A stretch of DNA of 30,420 bases, from the IMG/VR virus record IMGVR_UViG_3300020051_000062, positions 1-30,420 of that record. One strand, written 5' to 3'. A model generated the notes under the pieces. It saw nothing but the letters and a program-made list of their open reading frames with translations, was not told the DNA's origin and searched no databases. The translations under genes were made by a program, and so were the position numbers. This DNA comes from a virus. Position 1 is the first letter of the stretch; the number at the start of each line of letters is the position of its first letter. This document shows, piece by piece, positions 22,702 to 30,420 of the stretch.

Positions 22702-24234
22702 TTAGTTATCCAGCTGATAGCGTTTCAAGATGTTGGATGTAATGTTCTTGGCTTTCTTTTCGTCACCTTCGTATTCCATAATCTCAATAGCAGGGTTGGA
22801 ACCACGGAAAGCACCATCATCCATAGAGTCTAGTTGCTCTTTAGTTACATGGTAGGTACCACGCCCCTTGATCTTAATCTTGTATGTATCCTTTGTCAAG
22901 TTACGCTTGATGTTAAGGTTACGTAGTGGTGCTTCAATAAGTTCATTAATGTCATCACGGAAATAGAAGTTCATTCCACCTATCGTTGACTCAGGTAGGT
23001 TACGCTCACGGCGTTGCTTACGTGTCATATCTTCCCACTGATCACGTGTATACTTGTCTGAGTATTTATCTTCATCATCTGTAAAGATAGACTTACTACT
23101 CAAGGCATCAGCAACGATAGCCTTACCTTCTTCATCTAGTGGTATAGATGTAGGGAACTCTTCATCAAAGTCCTCCTCTGATACAGAACCCTCAAAGGTA
23201 ACTTCCTCGACGATTACATTACCGTCACCCTCCTCAAGACCTTCACCTTCAGGTGACATATCTGTGTCACTCTCCTCAGTATCGTCTTCTGCTTCTACAA
23301 TACCGAATGTCTCTTTAAACTGCGTAAGTGCACTAGGGCTTAACACGTCTGCAATCTGACGCATAGTTAATTCATTATCAAAGAAGCCGCCATACTTGTA
23401 GATGTCTGCATATGTGTTGATCAAGTTAACAGACGCACGTTCCTGTATCTCTTTAGTGGCTAGATCCGCTGCTTCGTCAACATCTAATCCAGAATCCGAA
23501 GCAGCTATTCGTGCAGCCTTGATGTAAGCCTGACCTTCTGAGCTAGACACAGCATCACTCATTGTCTTTGCTAGTGTCGTGCTAAAGTCTAGTGCATCTT
23601 TAGGTGTGTAGTACTCAATGTCACTCATTGTCAGGGAAGCATCTGGGAACATAGACTGGTACTCTGCCTGTGCTGCAGCTGCGTTAACGTCTGCGATAGA
23701 CATGTCACCCATGTAACCTGACTCGGATAGCTCTTGCTTGGCTTTACGCATCTTACCAAAACCTAACAAGCTTGGTACAAAGCCTACCTCTTTCTCTTCT
23801 ACTTTAGGAGCACGTCCACTTACGCCATATGTACGGGCAGCAAAGTCCTGTAGAGACATGTCTGCCATGTTAAGATCCATAGCTGGAATCTCTGGCATAT
23901 TTACAATAGCTTCAATATCATCAGGGCCTAGACGTTTACCAGGCATCTGATTAGCAGCCTCCTGCAGCTTCTCATAGAACTCAGAGATACCAGTGACACC
24001 AGAAGACATAGCAGTACGTACTTGCTCTTCTGTTGCGCCCAGCGCCATAGCACGTTTACCTAACTGTGCAGCCTGCTTAGCACGTTGATCACGTTGCTGT
24101 AACACATTAAGGTTACGCAGAGCCGAAGCTTCCTGTTTCTCTTTATACTTAGCAGCCTCGGCTTCACGTCTGTCCATACCCTCAGAGAGAGTTTCAAAGA
24201 AGCCTGCTGCAAAACTATCAAAATTAAATGCCAT
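22702..24234 (-). CDS. Probable internal virion protein (510 aa)
   Basis: Begins MAFNFDSFAAGFFETLSEGM, an amphipathic helix typical of small membrane-active virion proteins, then a long charged coiled-coil (residues ~25-65). The centre (about 320-345) is extremely acidic (EAEDDTEESDTDMSPEGEG). The C-terminal ~100 residues seem folded (YKIKIKGRGTYHVT). No family recognised. It lies just upstream of the 1161-residue gene with a two-base gap and is probably co-translated with it in the ejection-protein module. Confidence 0.6.
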   Translation of the reverse strand: MAFNFDSFAAGFFETLSEGMDRREAEAAKYKEKQEASALRNLNVLQQRDQRAKQAAQLGKRAMALGATEEQVRTAMSSGVTGISEFYEKLQEAANQMPGKRLGPDDIEAIVNMPEIPAMDLNMADMSLQDFAARTYGVSGRAPKVEEKEVGFVPSLLGFGKMRKAKQELSESGYMGDMSIADVNAAAAQAEYQSMFPDASLTMSDIEYYTPKDALDFSTTLAKTMSDAVSSSEGQAYIKAARIAASDSGLDVDEAADLATKEIQERASVNLINTYADIYKYGGFFDNELTMRQIADVLSPSALTQFKETFGIVEAEDDTEESDTDMSPEGEGLEEGDGNVIVEEVTFEGSVSEEDFDEEFPTSIPLDEEGKAIVADALSSKSIFTDDEDKYSDKYTRDQWEDMTRKQRRERNLPESTIGGMNFYFRDDINELIEAPLRNLNIKRNLTKDTYKIKIKGRGTYHVTKEQLDSMDDGAFRGSNPAIEIMEYEGDEKKAKNITSNILKRYQLDN

Positions 24235-24238
24235 TATA

Positions 24239-24787
24239 TTAACCCTTCGCCATCAAGCCCATAGGCTTTGCTTCTTGCATCTCTTCTGCAGGTGCTTCTT
24301 CTTCAGGCTCATCTTCCGCTGCTTCAACCATGTCACTCAACATAGTCTTACCTTCGTCTGATTCATCCATACCCTCATCCTCTAAGTACTTAGTAGCAAG
24401 AGCCATAAAGCGATTCATCTCTGCTTTCTCTGCATGTTCCTGTGGATCTTCGGGTGAGTCCTTAACCTCGATACCCATATCTGTAAAGACAGCCTTGAGT
24501 AGGTTGTGGATCATAGGTGCTACAAGCATACCTGCATCAATGGTGTGTAGACCACGCATAACACCCATCATGTAGACAGACTCTACGATAGGGGCTAGGG
24601 GTACGTCTAGTTGCACCATAGCAGCTAGATCATCTAGTACATCTTGGTTAGCTAGTCGCTCAACGTAGAACTTTGCTACGTCTTCTACGTCTGCCATCTC
24701 AGGTGGCTGTTCCCAAGGGTTGTTACGTGGTTCAGTTGTAAGAGACTGACCTGGGATTGGTCTATCAAAAGGTCCAGCTACTGCCAT
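24239..24787 (-). CDS. Hypothetical acidic virion-cluster protein (182 aa)
   Basis: I chose the ATG at 24787, preceded by AGGA with eight-base spacing and lying past the previous stop; an upstream GTG at 24817 would overlap that gene. The product starts MAVAGPFDRPIPGQSLTTEP (disordered), has helical middle parts with Met-rich segments (VYMMGVMRGL), and an acidic tail (EDEPEEEAPAEEMQ) ending KPMGLMAKG. No family recognised; structural or chaperone role from context. Confidence 0.6.
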   Translation of the reverse strand: MAVAGPFDRPIPGQSLTTEPRNNPWEQPPEMADVEDVAKFYVERLANQDVLDDLAAMVQLDVPLAPIVESVYMMGVMRGLHTIDAGMLVAPMIHNLLKAVFTDMGIEVKDSPEDPQEHAEKAEMNRFMALATKYLEDEGMDESDEGKTMLSDMVEAAEDEPEEEAPAEEMQEAKPMGLMAKG

Positions 24788-24797
24788 TTCAAATATC

Positions 24798-25244
24798 CTA
24801 TTTAGTAAATCCTGCACCGAAGTATAAGCCTACAATAGCTGATACAATGTGCGTGTCTAGTGGTGTGATAACAAATCCTGATGCGTACTTCCACTTAATG
24901 ATCTCAGTGCCACCACCGAATAGACCACTAAGGAAACCAGTCTGCATCTCTGAGTAACCAACGATTACTTGTACTTCAGGATACCATACTGCTACCAGCT
25001 TTGGCAATACAATAATTGCAAACACAGCTGATAGAGCGATAAGCCTACGTGTCCATGCGAAGTGTTTGTCGTTCTTACCTGCGTCACGTGCCATTGCTAC
25101 TTGCTTAGCATTAAAGTTGGCACGCTCCATTAGCATCTTCTGTTGGGCTTCTTTAGCTTTAATGCTTTGCCCCCAGATAGACATGACCCCACCTAACACG
25201 GTGGAGCCTAACATTGTGATAAGTTCTAGGGGAAGTCCTAACAT
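24798..25244 (-). CDS. Membrane protein, candidate holin-type (148 aa)
   Basis: Three hydrophobic segments: near the start (LPLELITMLGSTVLGGVMSI), about residues 70-88 (LIALSAVFAIIVLPKLVAVW) and near the C-terminus (HIVSAIVGLYFGAG), with a charged helix between the first two (KAKEAQQKMLMERA). The layout resembles three-helix holins of gene-transfer agents and marine phages, though I cannot exclude a virion membrane protein. The start is ATG 25244, sharing a base with the preceding stop and spaced seven from AAAGGTG; a TTG two codons upstream is less likely. Confidence 0.65.
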   Translation of the reverse strand: MLGLPLELITMLGSTVLGGVMSIWGQSIKAKEAQQKMLMERANFNAKQVAMARDAGKNDKHFAWTRRLIALSAVFAIIVLPKLVAVWYPEVQVIVGYSEMQTGFLSGLFGGGTEIIKWKYASGFVITPLDTHIVSAIVGLYFGAGFTK

Positions 25245-26488
25245 TACCAAACACCTTTACTATTCTTACGTACAGACTTTTGCTTGTTCTCGTATATATT
25301 AGAGGCGCGTGTAGTTTCTTCTGTGTGCAGCAAGTTACCATCTTTATCATAATACTTAAACTTTGTATTAGTACCAGAGTTATCAGCATCAATCCGTGTA
25401 ATCTCTTTACCGCCTGTTGCTGAAGTAGTTTCGTTCCAAGCGTTAGCACGTGCTTTGGCAATGCCTATTGAAGCACCGCCACCTAACACGGTAGAACCTA
25501 CCAAGATTTTGCTGTATAGGTTTTCGGGATTAGGTTCATCTTTTGCTAGCTCTGCGTAGATTGCCTTAGCTGATTTACCTGAATACCATCCCGCACCCTT
25601 GTTCCAGCCAATCTTTACTACAGCTTTCTTACTGCCTTCGCTCATGCTAGACCAGCTGTCACCTGCTGCAGCTTCTGCTTGATTAGCAAACTCTTCAATG
25701 ACACCTTTAGCAAATGCCTTGTCGCTGTCAAAGTCACTGCGCTTTACAGTGGTACTACCTACAGTCTTATAGGCACCTGATGTATCTAGCTTACCTTTAT
25801 CAAAACCTGTAACAACAGAGGCACCTTGAGTAAAGTCTTTACCATTATACTTCAAGCCATCAGGTACCACCCCTCCTGCAAGTGTAATGTTCTTGTTATC
25901 TTGCCCTACGTGGGCCTCGTCACCCTCTTGCTTACTTTCAACAAAATCACTATAAACTAAATCTGTAAGGGTAGTGGTAGCTTTTTCTTCTGTCGCAGGC
26001 TTAGACATCAAGCCCTTACCCTCTGCCTTCACAGGGGTAGCTTCTAGTTCTTCCTCTGTTACATCTACTGGAGGTTCAATAGGTACATCTGCATCTTCTG
26101 CATCTACAAACTCTGGCTCTGGGCGTAGTTCTGGTACAAGAGATTCGTCTTCGTCTAGCTTCTTAAGCCGCCCTGGTTCAGCTAGTGACTCACTGATACC
26201 TGCTTCCATGCGATTAAGTGCAGCAACCTCTGCGGAACGCCGTGTCAACTCATCAAAGTCTTTCAGCGACATCTCACTGCGTTCATAGAGAGATGCAGGG
26301 TTTGTGTCGGTGAATGGTGTGTCAGCTAGTGTACCCCCCGCTGCAGTAAACGACTTAGTGAAACGTGTGTACCAGTCTTCCTGTAAAGGTTCTGCAGGCT
26401 TGGACGTAGGAGTACCTAAGCCTTTTGAGGTAGGCGCTGTAGCTGCTACAGGCTCTGGTCTTAATTGGGGGCGTAGTGAGTAATCCAT
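25244..26488 (-). CDS. Virion protein with lysozyme (GH24-like) region
   Basis: 414 residues from ATG 26488; a longer frame upstream is only a shadow of the neighbouring gene. Residues 1-165 are Pro/Glu-rich and probably disordered (LRPEPEFVDAEDADVPIEPP). Residues ~175-352 resemble phage lysozyme: Glu188-x8-Asp197-x4-Thr202 (QEGDEAHVGQDNKNIT) approximates the E-x8-D-x5-T triad, KKAVVKIGWNKGAGW is the helix typical of ALVSFAFNVG in lysozymes, and GIAKARANAWNE matches GLVRRRAAE. The remaining C-terminus is beta/charged. It may cut peptidoglycan during DNA entry or at lysis. Similarity is moderate and visual only. Confidence 0.6.
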   Translation of the reverse strand: MDYSLRPQLRPEPVAATAPTSKGLGTPTSKPAEPLQEDWYTRFTKSFTAAGGTLADTPFTDTNPASLYERSEMSLKDFDELTRRSAEVAALNRMEAGISESLAEPGRLKKLDEDESLVPELRPEPEFVDAEDADVPIEPPVDVTEEELEATPVKAEGKGLMSKPATEEKATTTLTDLVYSDFVESKQEGDEAHVGQDNKNITLAGGVVPDGLKYNGKDFTQGASVVTGFDKGKLDTSGAYKTVGSTTVKRSDFDSDKAFAKGVIEEFANQAEAAAGDSWSSMSEGSKKAVVKIGWNKGAGWYSGKSAKAIYAELAKDEPNPENLYSKILVGSTVLGGGASIGIAKARANAWNETTSATGGKEITRIDADNSGTNTKFKYYDKDGNLLHTEETTRASNIYENKQKSVRKNSKGVW

Positions 26489-26501
26489 TGGTGTACCTTT
26501 A

Positions 26502-28385
26502 TTATAATCCAAAGATGGCGTTTGCTGCATTCTCTGCAAGCTTACCAAGGAAATTACCAGCAGCTTTAGAACCAGCAGAAGTTTTAGCGTTTTCAATCTT
26601 AGCAATGGCAAGGTTAGCATCTCTGTTAGCAGCATTCTCAGCAGACTCCCATGCCCATGCTAACAAGTCACGCTCACGCTGTACGACATTGTTGTATGCT
26701 GTCATTGTAAAGTTATTAGCCGCTAGTGCAGCATTACGGTTAGCTTCGTTCTGTGCAGCATTCTCAGCTGTAGTAAGGTTCTGGAACCACTGAGCATTAG
26801 CCTGCGCTACAATCAAATGGTTCTGTGAATTAAACTGATCACGAGCATTCTGTTGTGCTGTATTAAATTGTGCCAGAGCATTAGTCTCACCAGCATTGAA
26901 ACGTTCCATGGCATTCTTTTGCTCAGTGTTAAACTGTGATACCTGTGTAGACAGGGAAGCAAAGAACTGGTTAGTCTGATTCTCAGATGAGGCATTGAAC
27001 TGACGTGCTGCATTATCAGCTGCAGTGTCACTCATGATAGAGTTAACACGCTCCTGTGCTTTGAACATGGACATCTGTTGTTCATTACTCAAGTTAGTCA
27101 TATCCATCTGTAGGAATGCTTGAGCGTTTTGTACTTGTGCTTGCTGACGATTGTTAAGGTTGGTCATGTCCATCTGAGACATGGTTGCAGCGTCAGCCAT
27201 AACCTTAGCTTGTTTATTGGATAGGTTAGCTAAGTTCATGGTCTGTGCCATCTTAGCATTCTCTAGTGCAACTTGTTGTTCAGCTGAGAAGTTAATGTTA
27301 GCAATCTCACTAACACGTGCAGCATTACGTACCTTAGCTTGGAACTCTTGATCGAAGTCCATACCCATGAACTTAGCACGTTGCTCAGCCTTAAGCATAG
27401 CCATCTGTTGCTTGTTAGAGGCATCCATCTGTGCAATAGGTAGAGCAGATTCCATAGCAGCCTGTACAAGAGCCATACCTGCCATAGAGGATGCACTCAA
27501 TCCACGTGCAGCCATCTGTGCTGTAGCATTACGCATAGCACCAGCCGCCCATGCAGGAGGTTGCTTACCTTGGAATTGGTTCATCAAGTTAGCCATCTCA
27601 CCCTGAACGGATGCAGCCTGCACTTGACCTGTACCAAAGGTAGCGTCTACCTGTGCTTGGTCAACACCAGAGCCACTAATAGTTTCAGCTGTAGTCATCT
27701 GCATAGGAGAAGGCATACCTTGGACAGTAGCCGCTTGTCCTTGTGCAGCCTGTAAGCCTAGCTGTGCTAGTTGTTGAGGGCTACCCTGTGCAGCCTGCAT
27801 CTGTGCTTGCTGTGACACTTGGCCCTGTGCAGCCTGTTGTCCTTGTAGGGCTTGACTCACTGCAGGGGCAGCTGTAGCAGCCTGAACTGTCTGAGTAGGG
27901 GTAACAGGTGCAGCCTGAGCAGCCGCAGCAGGAGTTGCCGTAGCTGCTGTAGCAGTAGTAGCAGCCGCAGGTGCTTGTCCTGTAGGCGCATCCATCTGAC
28001 CACCAGCAATCTGAGCAGGAGTAGAACCAGCTACAGTAGGTGTAGTAACTACAGAGGTAGGATCGGCTGTTATAGCCTTAGTCATTTTGCTTGCGTTGCT
28101 AGGTTGAGGCTTAGGAGTAGGTCTTGGCGTAAGTTTAGTCTTACCTAAAGCCGCGATTATAGGTCCTACCGAATTTAACACACCACCAGATGCCATCTGT
28201 ACGGGTTCACCCTCAATAGTGCGACGAGCAGCCAGAGTGTACTTACCCATCTTAGCAGCAGCTGCAGGGTTAGACGCTAGGAAAGCGTTAATAGATTTCT
28301 CATCCGTAGGACCATCATAGCCCAGCGCTGGAAGGATCTTATTCTGTAATGTCTCAGGCTTAAACCCTGCAAACTTCTTAGCCAT
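26502..28385 (-). CDS. Large repetitive virion protein (627 aa), 11/22-residue helical repeats
   Basis: Residues 1-70 are a small folded start (KPETLQNKILPALGYDGP), followed by a Pro/Thr/Ala/Gln low-complexity region (about 85-260; QAAQGQ, TPAAAAQAAP). From residue 321 to about 550 the chain is a continuous 22-residue, then 11-residue repeat (see the repeat entry). The end is AKIENAKTSAGSKAAG plus a hydrophobic closing helix. Composition and position after the fibre genes suggest an internal or ejected virion protein forming a long helix bundle. No named family. Confidence 0.7.
   Translation of the reverse strand: MAKKFAGFKPETLQNKILPALGYDGPTDEKSINAFLASNPAAAAKMGKYTLAARRTIEGEPVQMASGGVLNSVGPIIAALGKTKLTPRPTPKPQPSNASKMTKAITADPTSVVTTPTVAGSTPAQIAGGQMDAPTGQAPAAATTATAATATPAAAAQAAPVTPTQTVQAATAAPAVSQALQGQQAAQGQVSQQAQMQAAQGSPQQLAQLGLQAAQGQAATVQGMPSPMQMTTAETISGSGVDQAQVDATFGTGQVQAASVQGEMANLMNQFQGKQPPAWAAGAMRNATAQMAARGLSASSMAGMALVQAAMESALPIAQMDASNKQQMAMLKAEQRAKFMGMDFDQEFQAKVRNAARVSEIANINFSAEQQVALENAKMAQTMNLANLSNKQAKVMADAATMSQMDMTNLNNRQQAQVQNAQAFLQMDMTNLSNEQQMSMFKAQERVNSIMSDTAADNAARQFNASSENQTNQFFASLSTQVSQFNTEQKNAMERFNAGETNALAQFNTAQQNARDQFNSQNHLIVAQANAQWFQNLTTAENAAQNEANRNAALAANNFTMTAYNNVVQRERDLLAWAWESAENAANRDANLAIAKIENAKTSAGSKAAGNFLGKLAENAANAIFGL
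26733..27425 (-). repeat. 22- and 11-residue in-register protein repeats
   Basis: Within the 627-residue protein, residues 321-452 split into six 22-residue units, each starting with an N/D-[LF]-x-N/A-[KRE]-Q-like motif (NLSNKQ, NLNNRQQ, NLSNEQQ) and often ending QMDMT. From 453 onward the same register continues as 11-residue units ending QF/RF (QTNQF, AMERF, LAQF, ARDQF). The hendecad period fits a continuous amphipathic helix or right-handed coiled coil, like apolipoprotein- or stalk-type repeats. At the DNA level the copies are diverged. Confidence 0.75.
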
Positions 28386-28387
28386 AA

Positions 28388-28645
28388 TTATTGTTTCCCT
28401 AATTGCATATACACAGCTGTTGCGATAAAGCTGAGTATAGCTACGGTTGTTATCTTAATGAATGTGTTCCATATACTTCTACGAGTATCTTTCCATGTGT
28501 CTAGGAGGCTGCGCATCTCACGTAGATCTGTTGCAGCACTCTCATCATGAAGTCCTAGTTGATGCAATACTTCCTTGGCACCACGTCTAGCAGCACGGTC
28601 AAGCATAGCCTCTAATTCGTCTGGTGTCAAGTTAATCTCTGGCAT
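28388..28645 (-). CDS. DUF6127-like membrane protein (85 aa)
   Basis: Residues 1-60 are a charged helix with LDRAARRGAKEVLHQLGL, ATDLREMRSLLDTWKDTRRS, followed by one C-terminal membrane helix (ITTVAILSFIATAVYM). It matches DUF6127-type proteins of alphaproteobacterial phages and gene-transfer agents, from memory. These resemble XhlA-like/holin-associated proteins. It lies among fibre and internal virion genes; a role in lysis or membrane attachment is plausible. Confidence 0.7.
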   Translation of the reverse strand: MPEINLTPDELEAMLDRAARRGAKEVLHQLGLHDESAATDLREMRSLLDTWKDTRRSIWNTFIKITTVAILSFIATAVYMQLGKQ

Positions 28646-28657
28646 CTTAAAACCTTG

Positions 28658-29380
28658 TTACGGTGTTAGAACGTAAGTACCAGGGGTACTATAGGTATAA
28701 TTTGTCCCATTAACGGTAAGTTGAGCGTAGCCATTGGCTCCGTTACCGCCATCATAGCCCGTTGCAGGTGCAATACCGCCAGAGCCTACATAAATAGTTA
28801 TGCTATAACCAGGGACGAGCCAATAGGATCCTGATTTGTATGATGACGCTACGCCACCTTCTCCAGAGCAACCGCCTGAATCGAAGAAGCTTCCGCTGTC
28901 ACCACCACCGCCGCCGCCTCCAGAGCCGTAGTTAACAGCGTCTGCGCCGCTGCTATTAAGTCCACCACCAGCCCCGCCAGAACCATAATACGAGGCTCCT
29001 CCATTTGTACCTGATGTAGATCTGTTACCCTTACAGTTCTCACCGCCACGACCACCATACGAGATAATCGAGGAGCTAGGGAAAGCTATTCTAGACTGAC
29101 TGCCTGCAGGCGCATAGGTACCTCTATTACCTTCGCCACCATCGTCTACACCGTAACCGCCTGCGCCACCGCCACCAATTACAATGTAATTAACGTAGTA
29201 GGCTTTATACCTACCTCGCATGTTAGACATAGAGATCGTACCACTACTAGGTACACTTGTGTTGTTACCTGTAATGTAAGATCCATTATAGTAATACTCT
29301 GACAGGCTAATAGGATTACTACCGCCAAACTCAGTCTGTACCTGAGACAGAGATATAGGTCCAGTTGATGGTAGAGACAT
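28658..29380 (-). CDS. Glycine-rich tail fibre/adhesin-like protein (240 aa)
   Basis: Starts with MSLPSTGPISLSQVQTEFGG and SLSEYYYNG, a start found in many phage tail proteins, repeated in part as VPSSGTISMSNMRG. Residues ~68-210 are a glycine-rich sandwich with GGGGAGGYG, GGRGGEN, SGGAGGG, SGGGGGGG and GSGGIAPATG blocks. The C-terminus (ANGYAQLTVNGTNYTYSTPG) is strand-like. Such polyglycine helices form receptor-binding tips in phage adhesins (for example T4-like gp38). It follows the S74 fibre gene by one base and may be its distal partner. Confidence 0.75.
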   Translation of the reverse strand: MSLPSTGPISLSQVQTEFGGSNPISLSEYYYNGSYITGNNTSVPSSGTISMSNMRGRYKAYYVNYIVIGGGGAGGYGVDDGGEGNRGTYAPAGSQSRIAFPSSSIISYGGRGGENCKGNRSTSGTNGGASYYGSGGAGGGLNSSGADAVNYGSGGGGGGGDSGSFFDSGGCSGEGGVASSYKSGSYWLVPGYSITIYVGSGGIAPATGYDGGNGANGYAQLTVNGTNYTYSTPGTYVLTP

Positions 29381-29381
29381 A

Positions 29382-30420
29382 TTACTTAGCCTTCTTTAGA
29401 GATTCAACCTCTGCTGACAATTCTTTGACTGCTTCGATCAGTACACCTACAAGGTTACCGTATGCAACAGACAAGTATTCGCCATTCTCTTGTACTACTT
29501 CTGGGATAACTTTCTGTACCTCTTGGGCGATTACACCTGTTGATGCCTCACCGTCCTTGGTAAAGTTAACACCACGTAGAGCTTTTACTTTCTCTAGTGC
29601 GTCAGGGATAGTAACGATGTCAGACTTCAAGCGTTCATCTGAGTAAGCCGTTACGTCACCCGCTGCTAGTATACTACCCGTAGAATAGAAGCTTTTACCA
29701 TTATAGGTACGAACCCATGTGGAGTCTTCCATATAGATGCCACCACCATAGGTGCTACTATACCAACCTGTCTGTCCAGTAGATCTAAACCAGTTGCCTG
29801 CTTCAAAAGACGAAGCATACAAGAAGTCTGTATAAGGGTTGCAGTAGATGTTAGAGGTACCATATACCTGGTTACCTGAACCCCACAACATCTGGTATGT
29901 GCCGCTACTATTGTCACTGTAATTGATAGTAACTTGACTTGCTATACTTGCGGAAGAAGCGTTACCAGAAACACTACCAGTAAAAGTAGCATCAGTACCG
30001 TTTGTACCGTTGTTTAGTACAACTGTACCGTTACTTGCTCTAATATCTCCTGTAACATCTCCTGTAACATTACCTGCTACATTACCTGTAATATTCCCTG
30101 AGACATTACCTGATACATTACCTATGAAAGTACTTGCTACAAAGTTCTCTGTACCAACAGTCCAGCGGTCATTAACCTCATCCCATGTCAATGATTTATT
30201 AATAGCTGTACCACGTTCAATCTCAATACCAGCACTCTGAGAAGGTGTCCCTGTCTCGTCACTGTTAAGGGTAATGATGTTATCAGCTAAGTTGATTGTA
30301 TTTGTATTAACAGTAGTAGTGGTACCGTTAACGATAAGATCTCCACCAACTGTAACTGTACCTGATGTAGTCAGGGTATTCATAAGGTTAGCACCTGTAG
30401 AGGTAACGTTACCTGTCAGG
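29382..30420 (-). CDS. Tail fibre with S74 intramolecular chaperone domain (N-terminus cut by window)
   Basis: The frame stays open to the window edge and continues upstream (LTGNVTSTGAN before the internal Met at 30383), so the gene is longer than shown. Counting from that Met, residues 1-115 hold beta-strand repeats (TVGGDLIVNG, GNVSGN units), 120-245 a triple-beta fibre shaft/head, and 246-333 the Peptidase_S74 chaperone: SDERLK with Ser248 as cleavage-site residue and its Lys, STGVIAQEVQ, IPEVVQ, and a trimer coil. The chaperone folds the trimer and then cuts itself off before Ser248. This is likely the main receptor-binding fibre. Confidence 0.85.
   Translation of the reverse strand, partial: LTGNVTSTGANLMNTLTTSGTVTVGGDLIVNGTTTTVNTNTINLADNIITLNSDETGTPSQSAGIEIERGTAINKSLTWDEVNDRWTVGTENFVASTFIGNVSGNVSGNITGNVAGNVTGDVTGDIRASNGTVVLNNGTNGTDATFTGSVSGNASSASIASQVTINYSDNSSGTYQMLWGSGNQVYGTSNIYCNPYTDFLYASSFEAGNWFRSTGQTGWYSSTYGGGIYMEDSTWVRTYNGKSFYSTGSILAAGDVTAYSDERLKSDIVTIPDALEKVKALRGVNFTKDGEASTGVIAQEVQKVIPEVVQENGEYLSVAYGNLVGVLIEAVKELSAEVESLKKAK
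30042..30122 (-). repeat. Short GNV/GDV repeats in the tail fibre
   Basis: Residues 88-114 of the fibre, counted from the internal Met, repeat a four-residue unit (GNVS GNVS GNIT GNVA GNVT GDVT), with 12-nt units in the DNA. This is typical of a beta-helical or collagen-like shaft and could vary in copy number between strains. Confidence 0.7.

Noticed and set aside
26488-26635. 49-residue N-terminal extension of the lysozyme-like protein
   Set aside because: Leu-rich, lies antiphase inside the 627-residue gene; the ATG at 26488 with AAAGG upstream is the better start.
1-30420. CRISPR array, insertion sequence, or phage RNA polymerase
   Set aside because: No regularly spaced repeats, no transposase motif and no single-subunit RNA polymerase motif seen in any translated frame.

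Overview
The window reads as part of a tailed, T7-like (podovirus-type) phage or prophage genome of about 45% GC by eye. It is extremely gene-dense, with start/stop overlaps of 1-26 nt almost everywhere. The gene set (PolA-type DNA polymerase carrying a DnaJ-like cysteine insert, separate primase and DnaB-like helicase, T7-type endonuclease I, ThyX, MazG, B12-dependent ribonucleotide reductase, glutaredoxin, PhoH, tyrosine integrase, no RNA polymerase seen) matches what I remember of marine HMO-2011-type phages infecting alphaproteobacteria such as SAR116 and Roseobacter relatives. DUF1289- and DUF6127-like proteins fit an alphaproteobacterial host. The assignment is from memory of these families, not from a search.

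Layout. (1) 1-1090 is a long stretch without convincing genes. It holds several palindromes, two identical 14-bp operator-like sites spaced 74 bp apart, and a sigma70-like promoter with an inverted repeat between its boxes just ahead of the first gene. (2) 1091-5168, plus strand: a string of small early-type genes, mostly unknown, including a DUF7178-like protein, a cytosine-methyltransferase-like protein, an HTH protein, an Api92-like protein, a pair of paralogues and a small membrane protein. (3) 5168-13691: integrase, primase, thyX, four small genes, helicase, polymerase, a possible ssDNA-binding protein, a Cas4/AddB-like Fe-S nuclease and endonuclease I. (4) 13691-19188: DUF3310, mazG, class II nrdJ, DUF1289, a tRNA-Arg(UCU), glutaredoxin, a GIY-YIG protein and phoH. 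(5) A bidirectional hairpin terminator at 19189-19206 separates convergent arms. (6) 19214-30420, minus strand: virion and lysis genes, read leftwards from a tail fibre with an S74 chaperone domain (cut by the window edge), through a glycine-rich adhesin-like protein, a DUF6127 membrane protein, a large protein built of 11/22-residue repeats, a protein with a lysozyme-like region, a membrane protein, and three further probable internal virion proteins, the last of 1161 residues.

The genes form a coherent program. ThyX, NrdJ with glutaredoxin, MazG and the nucleases supply and balance dNTPs, probably partly from host DNA. Primase, helicase and polymerase copy the genome. Endonuclease I and the Fe-S nuclease process branched or linear DNA. 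The minus-strand arm encodes receptor binding, cell-wall passage and DNA ejection. Terminase, portal and capsid genes are not in the window and presumably lie beyond its right edge.
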